This document shows positions 26,749 to 35,856 of a DNA stretch of 64,000 nt, piece by piece. Made by a program: the position numbers and the translations under genes. This stretch comes from JAODBJ01 sp963782465 (GTDB lineage Bacteria; Actinomycetota; Acidimicrobiia; IMCC26256; PALSA-610): assembly GCA_963782465.1 (NCBI GenBank), contig CAWAJR010000001.1, positions 372,001-436,000 on the forward strand, given 5' to 3'. Each line of letters begins with the position of its first letter. Positions within the stretch are counted from its first letter, which is position 1. The notes under the pieces are model-generated. The model searched no databases. It was not told the origin of the DNA and saw nothing but the letters and a program-made list of their open reading frames with translations.

Positions 26749-28193
26749 GTCGTTCCGGCGAGAGCCCGCCGCCGCTCCACGAGTACGACGCGTGGCAACT
26801 CGCCGACGCGGTCCGGAGCGGCGAGTTGCGCGCGACCGACGTGCTCGAAACGTTCCTGGACCGGGTCGAGCGCTTCGACGAAGAGCTGAACGCGTTCTGC
26901 TACCTCGATGTGGCTGCCGCCCGGCGGCGGGCGGCCGAGATCGACGCCGAGGTCGCCGCCGGTCACGACCCGGGCCGGTTCGCCGGGGTGCCGATGGGCG
27001 TGAAGGAACTCGCGTCGGTGCAAGGTTGGCCCGACACGCACGGGTCGTTGCTGTACCGCGATCAGGTCGCTCCGCACGACGGCACCGAGGCCGCCCGCCT
27101 GCGGGCCGAGGGCGCAGTGCTGGTCGGCCTCACCACTGCCCCCGAGTTCGGTTCGACGAACTGGACCCGCACCTTCCTTCACGGCACCACCCGCAACCCG
27201 TGGAACCCGGAACGCACGCCCGGCGGTTCGTCGGGCGGATCGGCGGCCGCGGTCGCGTCGGGCATGATGCCGATCTGCACCGGCGGCGACGGCGGCGGTT
27301 CGATCCGCATCCCGTGCTCGTACTCCGGCCTGTTCGGCTTCAAGGTGAGTTTCGGTCGCGTCGGAGATGCCGGGCCGTTCGACGACAGTCTCACCGCGGT
27401 ACCGGGGCCGATGGCACGATCGGTACGCGATGCGGCGCGCTATGTCGATGTGATCGCGGGGCCGACCGTGATCGACCCGACGTCGTTGCCGGTTCCGCCG
27501 CGGTCGTACGAAGACGCGCTGACTTCGGGCGCGGCAGTCGAGCGGCTGCGTGGGAAGCGGGTGGCCTGGTCGTCGACGCTCGGGTTCGCGGCCTGCGACC
27601 CGGAAGTCGAGAAGATCACTCACGAAGCCGCGTTCGCGTTGTGCGACGACGCCGGCCTCGAACTCGTCGACATCGAAGCCCACCTCCCCAACGGCGGTCG
27701 CGCGTGGGGCATCCTGTCGTCGCTGTCGATGGCGGCGTTGCACCTCGACGACGCACGCGGTCACCTCGACGACGTCACACCTGTGCCGCGCGCGGGAATG
27801 GAGATGATCGAACGGCTCACTCCCGACGAACTGCTCCGCGCGATCCGCCGCCGGCAGGAAGTGCTCGCCGCGATCGCAGCAGTGTTCGATCATGTCGATC
27901 TGCTGTGCACGCCGACGACTGCGACGGCCGCGTTCGCAGCCGAAGGCCCGCCACCGATGGAGATCGGCGGCCGGCGCGTCGGCGGGATGGGTTCGGTGCC
28001 GTTCACCGCACCGTTCAACATCTCCGGGCAACCGGCGGTGAGCATTCCCGCCGGTTTGACGGCCGAAGGACTCCCGATCGGTTTGCAGGTGGTGACCCGC
28101 CGTCACGACGAGGAACTCGTGCTCGCCGCGGGCCTTGTCGCCGAGACCAACCGCCCCTGGCCCAAACTCGCCCCCGCCTACGTGCGTCGATAG
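26745..28193 (+). CDS. Amidase (amidase-signature family)
   Basis: 482 residues. Ser-cisSer-Lys hydrolase. Seen: catalytic Lys in GVPMGVKELAS, the Gly/Ser-rich signature TPGGSSGGSAAAVASGM, the nucleophile Ser in GGDGGGSIRIPCSYSGLFGFK, and the end FNISGQPAVSIPAGL with LPIGLQVV, as in GatA and general amidases. There is no gatB/gatC nearby, so a metabolic amidase rather than Glu-tRNA amidotransferase is likely. Its last codons GTG CGT CGA TAG come from the family A palindrome. Coupled to the WS/DGAT gene by a four-base overlap. Confidence 0.9.
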   Translation: MSRSGESPPPLHEYDAWQLADAVRSGELRATDVLETFLDRVERFDEELNAFCYLDVAAARRRAAEIDAEVAAGHDPGRFAGVPMGVKELASVQGWPDTHGSLLYRDQVAPHDGTEAARLRAEGAVLVGLTTAPEFGSTNWTRTFLHGTTRNPWNPERTPGGSSGGSAAAVASGMMPICTGGDGGGSIRIPCSYSGLFGFKVSFGRVGDAGPFDDSLTAVPGPMARSVRDAARYVDVIAGPTVIDPTSLPVPPRSYEDALTSGAAVERLRGKRVAWSSTLGFAACDPEVEKITHEAAFALCDDAGLELVDIEAHLPNGGRAWGILSSLSMAALHLDDARGHLDDVTPVPRAGMEMIERLTPDELLRAIRRRQEVLAAIAAVFDHVDLLCTPTTATAAFAAEGPPPMEIGGRRVGGMGSVPFTAPFNISGQPAVSIPAGLTAEGLPIGLQVVTRRHDEELVLAAGLVAETNRPWPKLAPAYVRR

Positions 28194-28220
28194 CTATCGC
28201 ATAGCGATAGCTATCGACGC
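28184..28220. repeat. Palindromic repeat, family A, copy 2
   Basis: Same 17+3+17 hairpin as copy 1, loop ATA. It contains the amidase stop TAG; upstream CGTGCGTCGATAG is also shared, and the downstream flank CTGTG matches (as CACAG) the flank of copy 3. Lies before the MBL hydrolase gene. Confidence 0.95.
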
Positions 28221-28255
28221 CTGTGTTGACGGGGACGTCAACTAGCCTCGGCCTC

Positions 28256-29449
28256 GTGACCGAGGCACCGCCGAGCCGGCCCCGCACGCCGAAACAGGAA
28301 CAGGAACCGGCATCGAGCGACGTTGCGGAAGTCGCCCCGGGCGTGCTGCGCATGCAATTGCCGATCTGGTTACCCGGTCTCGGCCACGTCAACATGTACG
28401 GCCTCGTCGACGACCGGGGCCTTGCCGTCGTCGACCCCGGCCTCCCCGGGCCGCAGTCGTGGAAGGCACTGAAGGAACGGCTGCACGCGGCCGGGTACCG
28501 CCTGCGCGACATCCATACGGTGATCGTCACCCATTCGCACCCTGATCACTTCGGTGGTGCCGGGCGCATCGCACGCGAGGCGAAGGCGGCGCTGATCACC
28601 CACCACTCGTTCTCGACGTGGACCGTGAAAGGGCCGAGCCCGCAGCGGGCCATCACCGACAGCGAAGCGCGCCGCGCCGAGGCCGACGCCGCCGCGATCG
28701 CGCAGTCGGTCGACGTGCTCCCCGAGGAGATCCCGACGATCGCGCAAGCCGCGCCCGGCGACCCGGAGGTGTTGCACGACGACACCGAGGAAACCGAAGC
28801 GACCAACACCCCATGGGGGCGCGAAACACCGTGGGGTACCAAGAACCCCGGACCGCCGTTGAAGCGCCGGATGATGATCCGGGCGATGCGGGTGCTGTTC
28901 TCGCCGCCCGAACCGACGAAGCGGGTGCACCACGGCGAACGGTTGCGCCTCGCGAACCGCGACTGGTTCACGATCCACACGCCGGGCCACACGGTCGACC
29001 ACATCTGCCTCTTCGACCCCGAGACCGGCACCTTGTTGTGCGGCGACCATGTCCTGCCGACGATCACGCCGCACGTGTCGGGCGTGCGCAAGGCCGACTC
29101 CTTGAAGTCGTACCTCGCGACACTGGATCTCGTCGCCGGCCTCGACGGCGTGAAGCTCGGCCTTCCCGCGCACGGCCACCCGTTCGACGATGTTCCCGGC
29201 CGCGTCGTCGCGATCAAGGAGCACCACCAGGAGCGCATGGAGTTGCTCCGTACGGCGTCGCTCGCGATCGGCCCCGCGTCGGTGCAAGACCTGTCCCGCG
29301 AGGTGTTCCCGCCGCGGCATTGGGGTGTGATGGCCGAGAGCGAGACGTTCGCCCATCTCGAACATCTCGCGCACGACGGCCAGGCCGAACGGTGGCAGGA
29401 CGGCAACCGTTTGATCTACCGGGTCGCGCCGCTATCGTCCGGCGCGTGA
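28256..29449 (+). CDS. MBL-fold metallo-hydrolase
   Basis: 397 residues from GTG 28256; first ~30 residues are a Pro/Glu-rich tail. Binuclear zinc hydrolase: VIVTHSHPDHFGGAGRIA (HxHxDH), a later His in HTPGHTVDHICL, the bridging Asp in CGDHVLP, and a final LPAHGHPFDD. The C-terminal winged part (about 330-397) suits the group of lactonase or RNase-like MBLs annotated as hydroxyacylglutathione hydrolase relatives, some of which carry such an extension. Substrate unknown. The next gene's GTG overlaps its stop. Confidence 0.88.
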   Translation: MTEAPPSRPRTPKQEQEPASSDVAEVAPGVLRMQLPIWLPGLGHVNMYGLVDDRGLAVVDPGLPGPQSWKALKERLHAAGYRLRDIHTVIVTHSHPDHFGGAGRIAREAKAALITHHSFSTWTVKGPSPQRAITDSEARRAEADAAAIAQSVDVLPEEIPTIAQAAPGDPEVLHDDTEETEATNTPWGRETPWGTKNPGPPLKRRMMIRAMRVLFSPPEPTKRVHHGERLRLANRDWFTIHTPGHTVDHICLFDPETGTLLCGDHVLPTITPHVSGVRKADSLKSYLATLDLVAGLDGVKLGLPAHGHPFDDVPGRVVAIKEHHQERMELLRTASLAIGPASVQDLSREVFPPRHWGVMAESETFAHLEHLAHDGQAERWQDGNRLIYRVAPLSSGA

Positions 29450-30802
29450 CCGGCAACCGACACCCGCGACGACGCGTCCATCGGCGGGGAGGTCGGCGAC
29501 CTCCTCCAGCACCTGATCCGCAATGCGTGCGTGAACGACGGCACGCCGGAGTCGGGCCACGAGGAGAAGAGCGTCGACGTCCTCGCGCAGTACCTGGGCG
29601 ACACGGGCCTCGATCTCGAACGGTACGAAACCCGTCCCGGTCGTTCGAACCTCGTCGCCCGCATCGAAGGTTCCGATCCGCACGCACCGTCGTTGCTGCT
29701 CATGGGCCACACCGACGTCGTCCCGGTGAACGAAGACGGTTGGCAGCGCGACCCGTTCGGCGGTGAGTTGGTCGACGGCGAGATCTGGGGCCGGGGCGCG
29801 GTCGACATGTTGAACCTCACGACGTCGATGGCGGCCGGGTTCCGGCACCTCGCGCGAAGCGGTTTCCGTCCCCGCGGCACCCTCATCTACCTCGCGGTCG
29901 CCGACGAGGAGAACCTCGGTACCTGGGGCGCCGAACATCTCGTCGAACGTGAACGCGACGCGGTGATGGCCGACTACGTGATCACCGAGGCGGGCGGCTT
30001 CCAGCTGCCGACTGCGACCGGGCCGCGGCTCCCGGTGATCGTCGGCGAGAAGGGTTCGTACTGGTGCCGCATCACCGTGCGCGGTACCCCCGGTCACGCG
30101 TCGCAACCGTTCCGTACCGACAACGCGTTGGTGACCGCAGCCGAAGTCGTGCGTCGCCTCGCCGAGTACCAGCCGCCGACGCACATTCACGACACCTGGC
30201 GCCGCTTCATCGAAGGCGTCGACTTCGGTGACGAGTGGAACAAGAACCTCCTCGACGAGGATCGCCTCGTCGAGTTCTGCGACGAACTGCCGATCGGTTT
30301 GGCCCGCCAGGCGCACGCGTGCACGCACACGACGTTCGCGCCGACGATCATCGCCGGCGGCACGAAGACGAACGTCATCCCCGACGAAGTACACGTCGAG
30401 GTCGACATCCGCACCTTGCCGGGACAGGTCGGTGCCGACGTCGATCGGCTCCTCCGCGACGCGCTGGGCGACCTCGGCGACAAGCTCGAGATCACGCCGT
30501 TCGACGAGAACGTGAGCACGTCGTCTGCGGCCGACACCCCGCTCTGGGACGCCCTCGGACGGGTGTCGGCGCAACTCGTCGACGGCGCCTCGCTCGTCCC
30601 GTTCCTCACCGTCGGCGCGACGGACGCGCGCTTCTTCCGGCGCAAGGGGTCGACCGCGTACGGCTTCGGCCTCTTCAGCCGGCGGCTGAGCTTCGACGAC
30701 TACGCGACGATGTTCCACGGCAACGACGAACGCGTCGACGTCGAGTCACTGGTGCTCTCGACCCGCATGTGGGAAGCCCTCGCGCACGACTTCCTCGCCT
30801 AA
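29446..30802 (+). CDS. M20 peptidase/deacylase (ArgE/DapE/CPG2-like), frame broken near the start
   Basis: About 451 residues if the GTG at 29446 is the start (overlap GTGA) and one base is removed near 29455-29459, giving VTGNDTRDDASIGGEVGDLLQHLIRNACV; otherwise the start would be the GTG at 29531. Zinc sites seen: LLMGHTDVVPVN, WGRGAVDMLNL, ADEENLGTWGAEHL (Glu pair) and the late His in MFHGNDERV. The lid domain carries VRGTPGHASQPF. It hydrolyses an amide in a small peptide or acyl amino acid. It converges with the PAC2 gene across a family C palindrome. Confidence 0.85.
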
Positions 30803-30803
30803 C

Positions 30804-30863
30804 CACCCGTTTTGATGTACTGAAAGTGCCCTCGAGCGCGCTTCTGGTTCATCAAAACGAGTG
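30804..30863. repeat. Nested intergenic palindrome, family C, copy 1
   Basis: Outer arms CACCCGTTTTGATG and CATCAAAACGAGTG (one mismatch), inner imperfect arms around CTCGAG (AAGTGCC/GCGCGCTT). Located between the convergent M20 and PAC2 genes; same layout as 44437-44492. Likely a two-way terminator. Confidence 0.88.
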
Positions 30864-30864
30864 A

Positions 30865-31818
30865 TCAGGTGTCGTCTCCGGTGCCCTGCTCGCGGAGGTA
30901 ACGCTCGAAGTCGGCGGCGAGGGCGTCGCCGGTTGGGATGTCGGCCTCGTCGATCTCTTCGACTTCGTCGTCGTCCCCGTCGTAGTCGTCGTCGTAGTCG
31001 TCGAGTTCGGGGCGTTCGTCGTCGTCTTCGTCGTCGTCGAGTTGGTTGTCGAAACGGTCCTCGAGCCGGGCGACGTACTCCGTCACGTCGCTGTCGCCGT
31101 TGACGACATCGGCGACGGAGCGTTCCCATGCGGCCGACGCGATGTCGAGGTCGGTGAGATCGACGCGAACGTCGAGGAAGGCGGCCAACCGGTCGAGCAG
31201 CGCCCGTGTCGCTTTCGGGTTGGGTGGCGTCGACACGTAGTGCGGCACGGGAGCCCAGAACGAACCGGCCGTGAGCCCGGCTTCGCGGAACGCGTTGTGC
31301 AACACGCCGACGATGCCGGTCGGGCCCTGGTAGCGCGAACGTTCGATCCCGAGCCGTTCCGCCGTCGCGTCGTCGACGGCCGAGCCGCTGACCCTTGCCG
31401 GGCGGGAGTGGGGAACGTCGGCGAGTAACGCGCCGAGCGTCACCGCGGTGGTGCAGCCGGTGTCGCGCGCAACGGTGAGCACGTCTTCGCAGAACGTCGG
31501 CCACCGCAGGTTCGGTTCGATCCCGACGCACAGCACGAAATCGCGGCCCATCCGCCCGCCCGGCGCGGCGAGGAAGCGGACGCTCGGCCACGTCACCCGC
31601 CGTACCGTGCCGTCCACGAGGTCGACCTGCGGGCGCGCCGCCTGGAAGTCGAAGTATTCCTCCGGGTCGAGCGTCGCGAACTCGCGGGCGCCGAGTGTGC
31701 GTGCCAGCCATCGCACCGCGTCGGAGGCGGCGTCGCCGGCGTCGTTCCATCCTTCGAACGCGGCGACGAGGACCGGCGTCCGCAACTGCGGGCGCGTCGC
31801 CGCCCAGCGGACCGTCAT
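30865..31818 (-). CDS. PAC2-family (proteasome-assembly-chaperone-like) protein with acidic tail
   Basis: 317 residues; ATG 31818 preferred (an in-frame ORF continues upstream but without a good start). PAC2 domain, about residues 10-240: VLVAAFEGWNDAGDAASDAV, FAAPG-like FLAAPGGRMGR, LGALLADVPHSRPARVSG, then GVLHNAFREAGLTAGSFWAPVPHYV, the marks of actinobacterial PAC2 proteins. The last ~60 residues are almost all Asp/Glu (DDDEDDDERPELDDYDDDYDGDDDEVEE). Function in bacteria without obvious assembly partners is uncertain. Confidence 0.88.
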   Translation of the reverse strand: MTVRWAATRPQLRTPVLVAAFEGWNDAGDAASDAVRWLARTLGAREFATLDPEEYFDFQAARPQVDLVDGTVRRVTWPSVRFLAAPGGRMGRDFVLCVGIEPNLRWPTFCEDVLTVARDTGCTTAVTLGALLADVPHSRPARVSGSAVDDATAERLGIERSRYQGPTGIVGVLHNAFREAGLTAGSFWAPVPHYVSTPPNPKATRALLDRLAAFLDVRVDLTDLDIASAAWERSVADVVNGDSDVTEYVARLEDRFDNQLDDDEDDDERPELDDYDDDYDGDDDEVEEIDEADIPTGDALAADFERYLREQGTGDDT

Positions 31819-31828
31819 GACCTCCAGG

Positions 31829-32677
31829 TTACGACCTTCGCACCCGATTGCGGAGTGTGCCGATACCGCCGACGGTGATCTCGACGACGTCGCCGTCTTC
31901 CAGGAAGCGGGGAGGTCGCCGCGCCGCACCGACCCCGGCTGGAGTGCCGGTGAGAATGACGTCGCCGGGGGCCAGCGTCTGGCCCTGCGTGATCCACGCG
32001 ATGAGTTGGGGCACGGAGAACACGAGGTCGGCCGTGCTCGACGATTGCATCACCTCACCGTTCAGGCGGGTGACGAGCGGGAGTGAACCGACGTCGACCT
32101 CGTCGACCGTCACGAGCAGGGGACCAAGCGGGCAGAACGTGTCGAACGACTTCGACCACGAGAACTGCCCGGTCACGTATTGGTGGTCCCGAGCCGAAAC
32201 GTCGTGCGCGATGGTGACGCCCGCGACGTAGTGGAGCGCGTCGGCTTCGGGCACGTCGCGCGCGTGGCGGCCGATCACGACCGCGACCTCACCTTCGTAG
32301 TCGGGTTCGCGGACGTGGGGTGGTACGACAATGGTGTCGTCGTGCCCGATCACCGCGCCGGGCGACTTGACGAACAGGGCCGGGAACTCGGGCAGGGGCC
32401 GGCCCGTCTCGGCCGCGTGCGCGCGGTAGTTGAGACCGACGGCCCAGACGACGCGCGGGTCGGGGATGACCGGGTCGACGTGGACGTCGCCGATCGGTAC
32501 ACCTTCGCGGCCGCTCAGCGTGAGTTCGCACGCCGCCGCGATACCGCCCGCGGCGATGAACGCGACCGTTTCCGCCGGGTGCCAGGTCTGGGTGCCGAGG
32601 TCGACCGCCCGCGTCGACGGGTCGTCGAACGCGCCCGTCAGCGCGTGCATGCGGCCGTCGATCGTTACGAACCGCAT
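31829..32677 (-). CDS. Fumarylacetoacetate hydrolase (FAH) family protein
   Basis: 282 residues. Mg2+-dependent hydrolase/decarboxylase. Seen: GLNYRAHAAETG, PALFVKSPGAVIGHDDTI, the metal-binding EPDYEGEVAVVIGR (Glu-x-Glu), VAGVTIAHDVSARDHQ, and the end DVILTGTPAGVG. Members act on acylpyruvates, fumarylpyruvate or homoprotocatechuate products, so a role in aromatic or keto-acid breakdown is likely. It lies ten bases upstream of the PAC2 gene on the same strand and is probably cotranscribed. Confidence 0.92.
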   Translation of the reverse strand: MRFVTIDGRMHALTGAFDDPSTRAVDLGTQTWHPAETVAFIAAGGIAAACELTLSGREGVPIGDVHVDPVIPDPRVVWAVGLNYRAHAAETGRPLPEFPALFVKSPGAVIGHDDTIVVPPHVREPDYEGEVAVVIGRHARDVPEADALHYVAGVTIAHDVSARDHQYVTGQFSWSKSFDTFCPLGPLLVTVDEVDVGSLPLVTRLNGEVMQSSSTADLVFSVPQLIAWITQGQTLAPGDVILTGTPAGVGAARRPPRFLEDGDVVEITVGGIGTLRNRVRRS

Positions 32678-32779
32678 GTCGCCGAGGCCCTTTCGCCGGT
32701 TTCGTCCGCCGTCATTCGGCCGCTCCTCGCTCGTGCTTCACCCTATGACGCGGGTGTCATCTTCTAGGCTGTCGGGCGC

Positions 32780-34114
32780 TTGGTACCCCAAGAGACGCCC
32801 GACGACGGCGCCCCTGGCGCTCGTGCCGGTTGGCGTTCGGAGGCCCGGCGCGCCGAACTTCGGCGCCTCGTCGCTCGCTCCCGCTTGGTGATCTTCTGGT
32901 CGGCGGCGGTCGGTCTCGTTACCGGTCTCCTCGTCGCGGGGTTCGATCGGATCACCGTCGACGTCGTCCTCGAGCACGTGCGCGGTTCGGCGCTCTGGTT
33001 CGTCGCGTTCGCGCCGGGCATCGGGCTCGCGTTCGCCGCGCTCTGGCTGCGAGGGCCCGGCCGCGGAACATCCCCGGCGACGGCCGACGCATACCTCGTG
33101 GCGTACCACGGCGGGAACGAACTGAAGGTGCAGCCCGCGATCCATCGTGTCATCGCATCCTTCGCGACGTTGGCCATGGGTGGCGCGATGGGTTTGGAAG
33201 GGCCGTCGCTCTACATGGGTGCGGTCACCGGTTCGTGGGCACGTTCACGCTTCGGCCGTTTCCTGGCCGGCGCCGACCGCAACGTGTTGATGATCGCGGG
33301 GGCCGCGGCAGGAGTGTCGGCGATCTTCAAGGCACCGGCGACCGGGGCGATCTTCGCGCTCGAGGTGCCGTACCAGGACGATCTCGCGCGCCGCATGCTG
33401 CTCCCGTCCCTCGTCGCGTCGGCCAGCGGGTACCTGGCGTTCGTCGCGATCAACGGGACGACGCCGTTGTTCGCGATCAGCGGTGCACCACCCTTCACGT
33501 TCGGCGACCTCGCCGGCGCGTTGTTGTTAGGCCTCGCGGCCGGCCTGTGCGCGCGGGTGTTCGCCTTGTCGCTCCGGTGGGCGAAGGGCCTGAGCGACAC
33601 CGTCCCCGCGCTCTGGCGAGTCCTCGGCGCGACCGCAGTGCTCGCCTCGCTGTTTTGCATCACCCGTCTTCTCACCGGGCGGAGCCTCACCGTGGGGCCG
33701 GGCTACGAGGTGATCACCTGGGCCATATCGCCCAACCGTTCCGTCGTGCTCGTGCTCGCGATCCTCGTGATGCGATGTGTCGCGACCGCCACCGTGGTCG
33801 GGGGCGGCGGGTCGGGCGGTCTCTTCGTCCCGCTGGTGGTCGCCGGTTCGCTCCTCGGCCGTGCGCTCGGAGGGGCGTTCGGCGGCCAGGAAACGTTGTT
33901 CGTCGTGATCGGCGTGGCCGCGTTCCTTGGTGCGGGCTATCGCGTGCCGCTGGCGGCGGTGATGTTCGTTGCGGAATCGACCGGCCGGCCCGGTTTCGTC
34001 GTTCCCGGTTTGCTCGCAGCCGTCGCGGCCGAACTCGTCATGGGCAAGTCTTCGGTGACGAAGTACCAGTCGCGCGCGCTACCCGGCGGGCGCGCCGCCG
34101 ATCCGTCGCACTGA
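32780..34114 (+). CDS. ClC-family chloride channel/antiporter
   Basis: 444 residues from TTG 32780; N terminus basic and about ten membrane helices. ClC marks: AMGLEGPSLYMGAV (GxEGP with the gating Glu, typical of Cl-/H+ exchangers), GGLFVPLVVAGSLLGRALG (GxFxP), and FLGAGYRVPLAAVMFVAE. The classical first motif GSGIP is not visible (VAYHGGNELKVQPA instead), so ion selectivity may differ; in other bacteria ClCs with altered motifs carry fluoride. Divergent from the FAH gene by 102 bases. Confidence 0.88.
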   Translation: MVPQETPDDGAPGARAGWRSEARRAELRRLVARSRLVIFWSAAVGLVTGLLVAGFDRITVDVVLEHVRGSALWFVAFAPGIGLAFAALWLRGPGRGTSPATADAYLVAYHGGNELKVQPAIHRVIASFATLAMGGAMGLEGPSLYMGAVTGSWARSRFGRFLAGADRNVLMIAGAAAGVSAIFKAPATGAIFALEVPYQDDLARRMLLPSLVASASGYLAFVAINGTTPLFAISGAPPFTFGDLAGALLLGLAAGLCARVFALSLRWAKGLSDTVPALWRVLGATAVLASLFCITRLLTGRSLTVGPGYEVITWAISPNRSVVLVLAILVMRCVATATVVGGGGSGGLFVPLVVAGSLLGRALGGAFGGQETLFVVIGVAAFLGAGYRVPLAAVMFVAESTGRPGFVVPGLLAAVAAELVMGKSSVTKYQSRALPGGRAADPSH

Positions 34115-34154
34115 CCCGACTGCACTGACACGACCCGACTGGCGCGACGCGCAA

Positions 34155-35229
34155 TCAGCCGCGGAGCGCGGCGATCGACGAGCGCGACGCGAACTGCACC
34201 GCGCCGTCGGCGAGCGCGGTGACCATCGCGCCCATGTGGTCGAAGCCTTCGCCCAACGTCTTGCCCATGAGGTACCGCGCGTGGATGCCCGCGACGATGA
34301 TCGCGAGCTTGTACGACGCGAACACCTCGTACCAGTCGAGTTGGTCGAGCGGACGGTTCGCGTGCTTCTCGTAGCGCGCGACGACCTCGTCGCGAGAAAG
34401 GAAGCCCGCGTCGGCGGTGATCAACGCGCCGGTCGCGACCACTTGGGCTTCCGATCGACCCCAGTACAGGAGGAAGAGACCGAGGTCGGCGAGCGGGTCA
34501 CCGAGCGTCGCCATCTCCCAGTCGAGCACCGCGACGACACGCCCGTAGTCGCCGGGCGCGAGCATCGTGTTGTCGAGCCGGTAGTCGCCGTGCACGATCG
34601 TCGGGGGCCCCGACTCCGGCAACGCGTTGCGCAAGCGCCAGCGCGAGCTCGTCGATGGCGGGACTGTCGGGGCACCCGGCGGCCTTCGAGCGTTCCCACT
34701 GTTCGCCCCACCGCCGGACCTGGCGTTCGAGGTAGCCGTCGGGGCGGCCGAACTCGTCGAGGCCGACCGCGTGATAGTCGACGGCGTGGATCCGGGCGAG
34801 AACGTCGACGAGCTCTTCGGAACACCGTCGCGCGTCGTCGCCGGTCATCAACGCGATGTCTTCCGACGTTCGCGGGATGACGCCGTCGACCTTCTCCATC
34901 ACGTAGAACGGTGCGCCGTTCACGTCGTTGTCGTCGCAGAATGCGAACGCCCGCGGCACGGGGACGTTGGTGTGCTCGAGCGCGGAAATGACGCGGTACT
35001 CGCGCGCCATGTCGTGCGCGGTGGGCAACACGTGACCGAGGGGCGGACGGCGCAGCACCCACACGTGCGCGTCGTCGGCGACCGTGTAGGTGAGGTTCGA
35101 CCGGCCGCCCGAGATCAACTCGGCGCGCAGCGGTGCACCGGTCGCACCGTCGACATGTTGCGCGAACCACGGGCGCAATCGCGCGAGGTCGACGCCTTCA
35201 GGGGTTTGGTTCGACGGCTCGGTCGGCAC
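34155..35229 (-). CDS. APH-fold phosphotransferase (ACAD10/11-like kinase domain), frame broken once
   Basis: About 357 residues. Kinase-like fold used by aminoglycoside phosphotransferases and by the kinase part of acyl-CoA dehydrogenases ACAD10/11. Seen: LRPWFAQHVDGATGAPLRAELISGGRSNLTYTV (P-loop-like), WVLRRPPLGHVLPTAHDMAREYRVISAL (Lys/Arg), then after the break IVHGDYRLDNTML (Brenner motif), and VVAVLDWEMATLGDPLADL. The frame changes at about 34630-34642; dropping one base gives LALRLRNALPESGP. Likely phosphorylates a hydroxy-acyl-CoA rather than a drug. No acyl-CoA dehydrogenase is adjacent. Confidence 0.82.
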
Positions 35230-35323
35230 GTTCCACTCCCGGTTCGAGCGGGAGCGTAGTTGTCGACGGGCTCAGGCGATGCGGGACTCGCGGGGGCGTA
35301 CCGGTTGGCCGTTGCCGCGCGGG

Positions 35324-35620
35324 TCAGCGCGCGACGCGCCCGACCGGCATGTCGACCCGGTAGCCCGCAGCGGCGCGCTCTTCTTCGGACTCGCCGCCCC
35401 AGAAGCCGTACTCGCGGTGTTCGCGAGCCCATTCCCGGCATTCGCCGAGCGCCGGGCAGGCGTGGCACACGCCTCGGGCCTGGGCCTCGCGCACGGCGCG
35501 AGCTTCGGGCCGTTCACCGGGGGGCGCGAAGAACAGACGGGTCTGGCCGTGGCAGGCGCCGCGCTCGGCCCACTCGAGGGGCCCGGTGAAGATCATGGTG
35601 GAAATGGTTTCGGTGGCCAT
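35324..35620 (-). CDS. WhiB-family iron-sulfur transcription factor
   Basis: 98 residues, ATG 35620. Cytoplasmic [4Fe-4S] regulator restricted to actinobacteria. Four cluster Cys: RGACHG, and VCHACPALGEC (Cx2Cx5C), followed by the turn YGFWGGESEEERAA (G-[VIF]-W-G-G). The short C-terminal tail is basic (YRVDMPVGRVAR) as in WhiB factors that contact the sigma-A and AT-rich DNA. It is upstream of, and divergent from, the LysR-regulated copper locus; which target it controls cannot be told. Confidence 0.93.
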   Translation of the reverse strand: MATETISTMIFTGPLEWAERGACHGQTRLFFAPPGERPEARAVREAQARGVCHACPALGECREWAREHREYGFWGGESEEERAAAGYRVDMPVGRVAR

Positions 35621-35856
35621 GCACCCTCCCGGCCTACTGGCGCGTGGGGAACGAACAACAAGTACTCGCCGAGCGTGAATTCAGTTCCGTCGTCGGTGCG
35701 GTGCCGCTGCGACCGCGTGTACCAACTCCGTTACCCACTAGTGAACCGGCTCACAAGTCTATCTGTCAAAGAGGTTCTGGAGATAGACTGCATCGGAATT
35801 TCAGATACCTCTTGCTCGCTGAATATCTGGCGATATGCCGCGAAAGGGAGCGAATC
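35621..35856. other. Intergenic region between whiB and LysR gene, promoter-bearing, no gene seen
   Basis: 236 bases, lower in GC than its surroundings, between divergent genes. It holds an inverted pair TCTATC (near 35758) and GATAGA (near 35783), which could be the binding site of the LysR-type regulator, and the Shine-Dalgarno AAGGGAG at 35843-35849. No ORF with good codon use is present. Confidence 0.6.

Noticed and set aside
26613..28106. 497-residue minus-strand frame
   Set aside because: Antisense of the amidase gene; the amidase frame has all family motifs.
34155..35229. True aminoglycoside resistance gene
   Set aside because: The motifs fit ACAD10/11-type kinases and the context is metabolic, with no resistance cassette.
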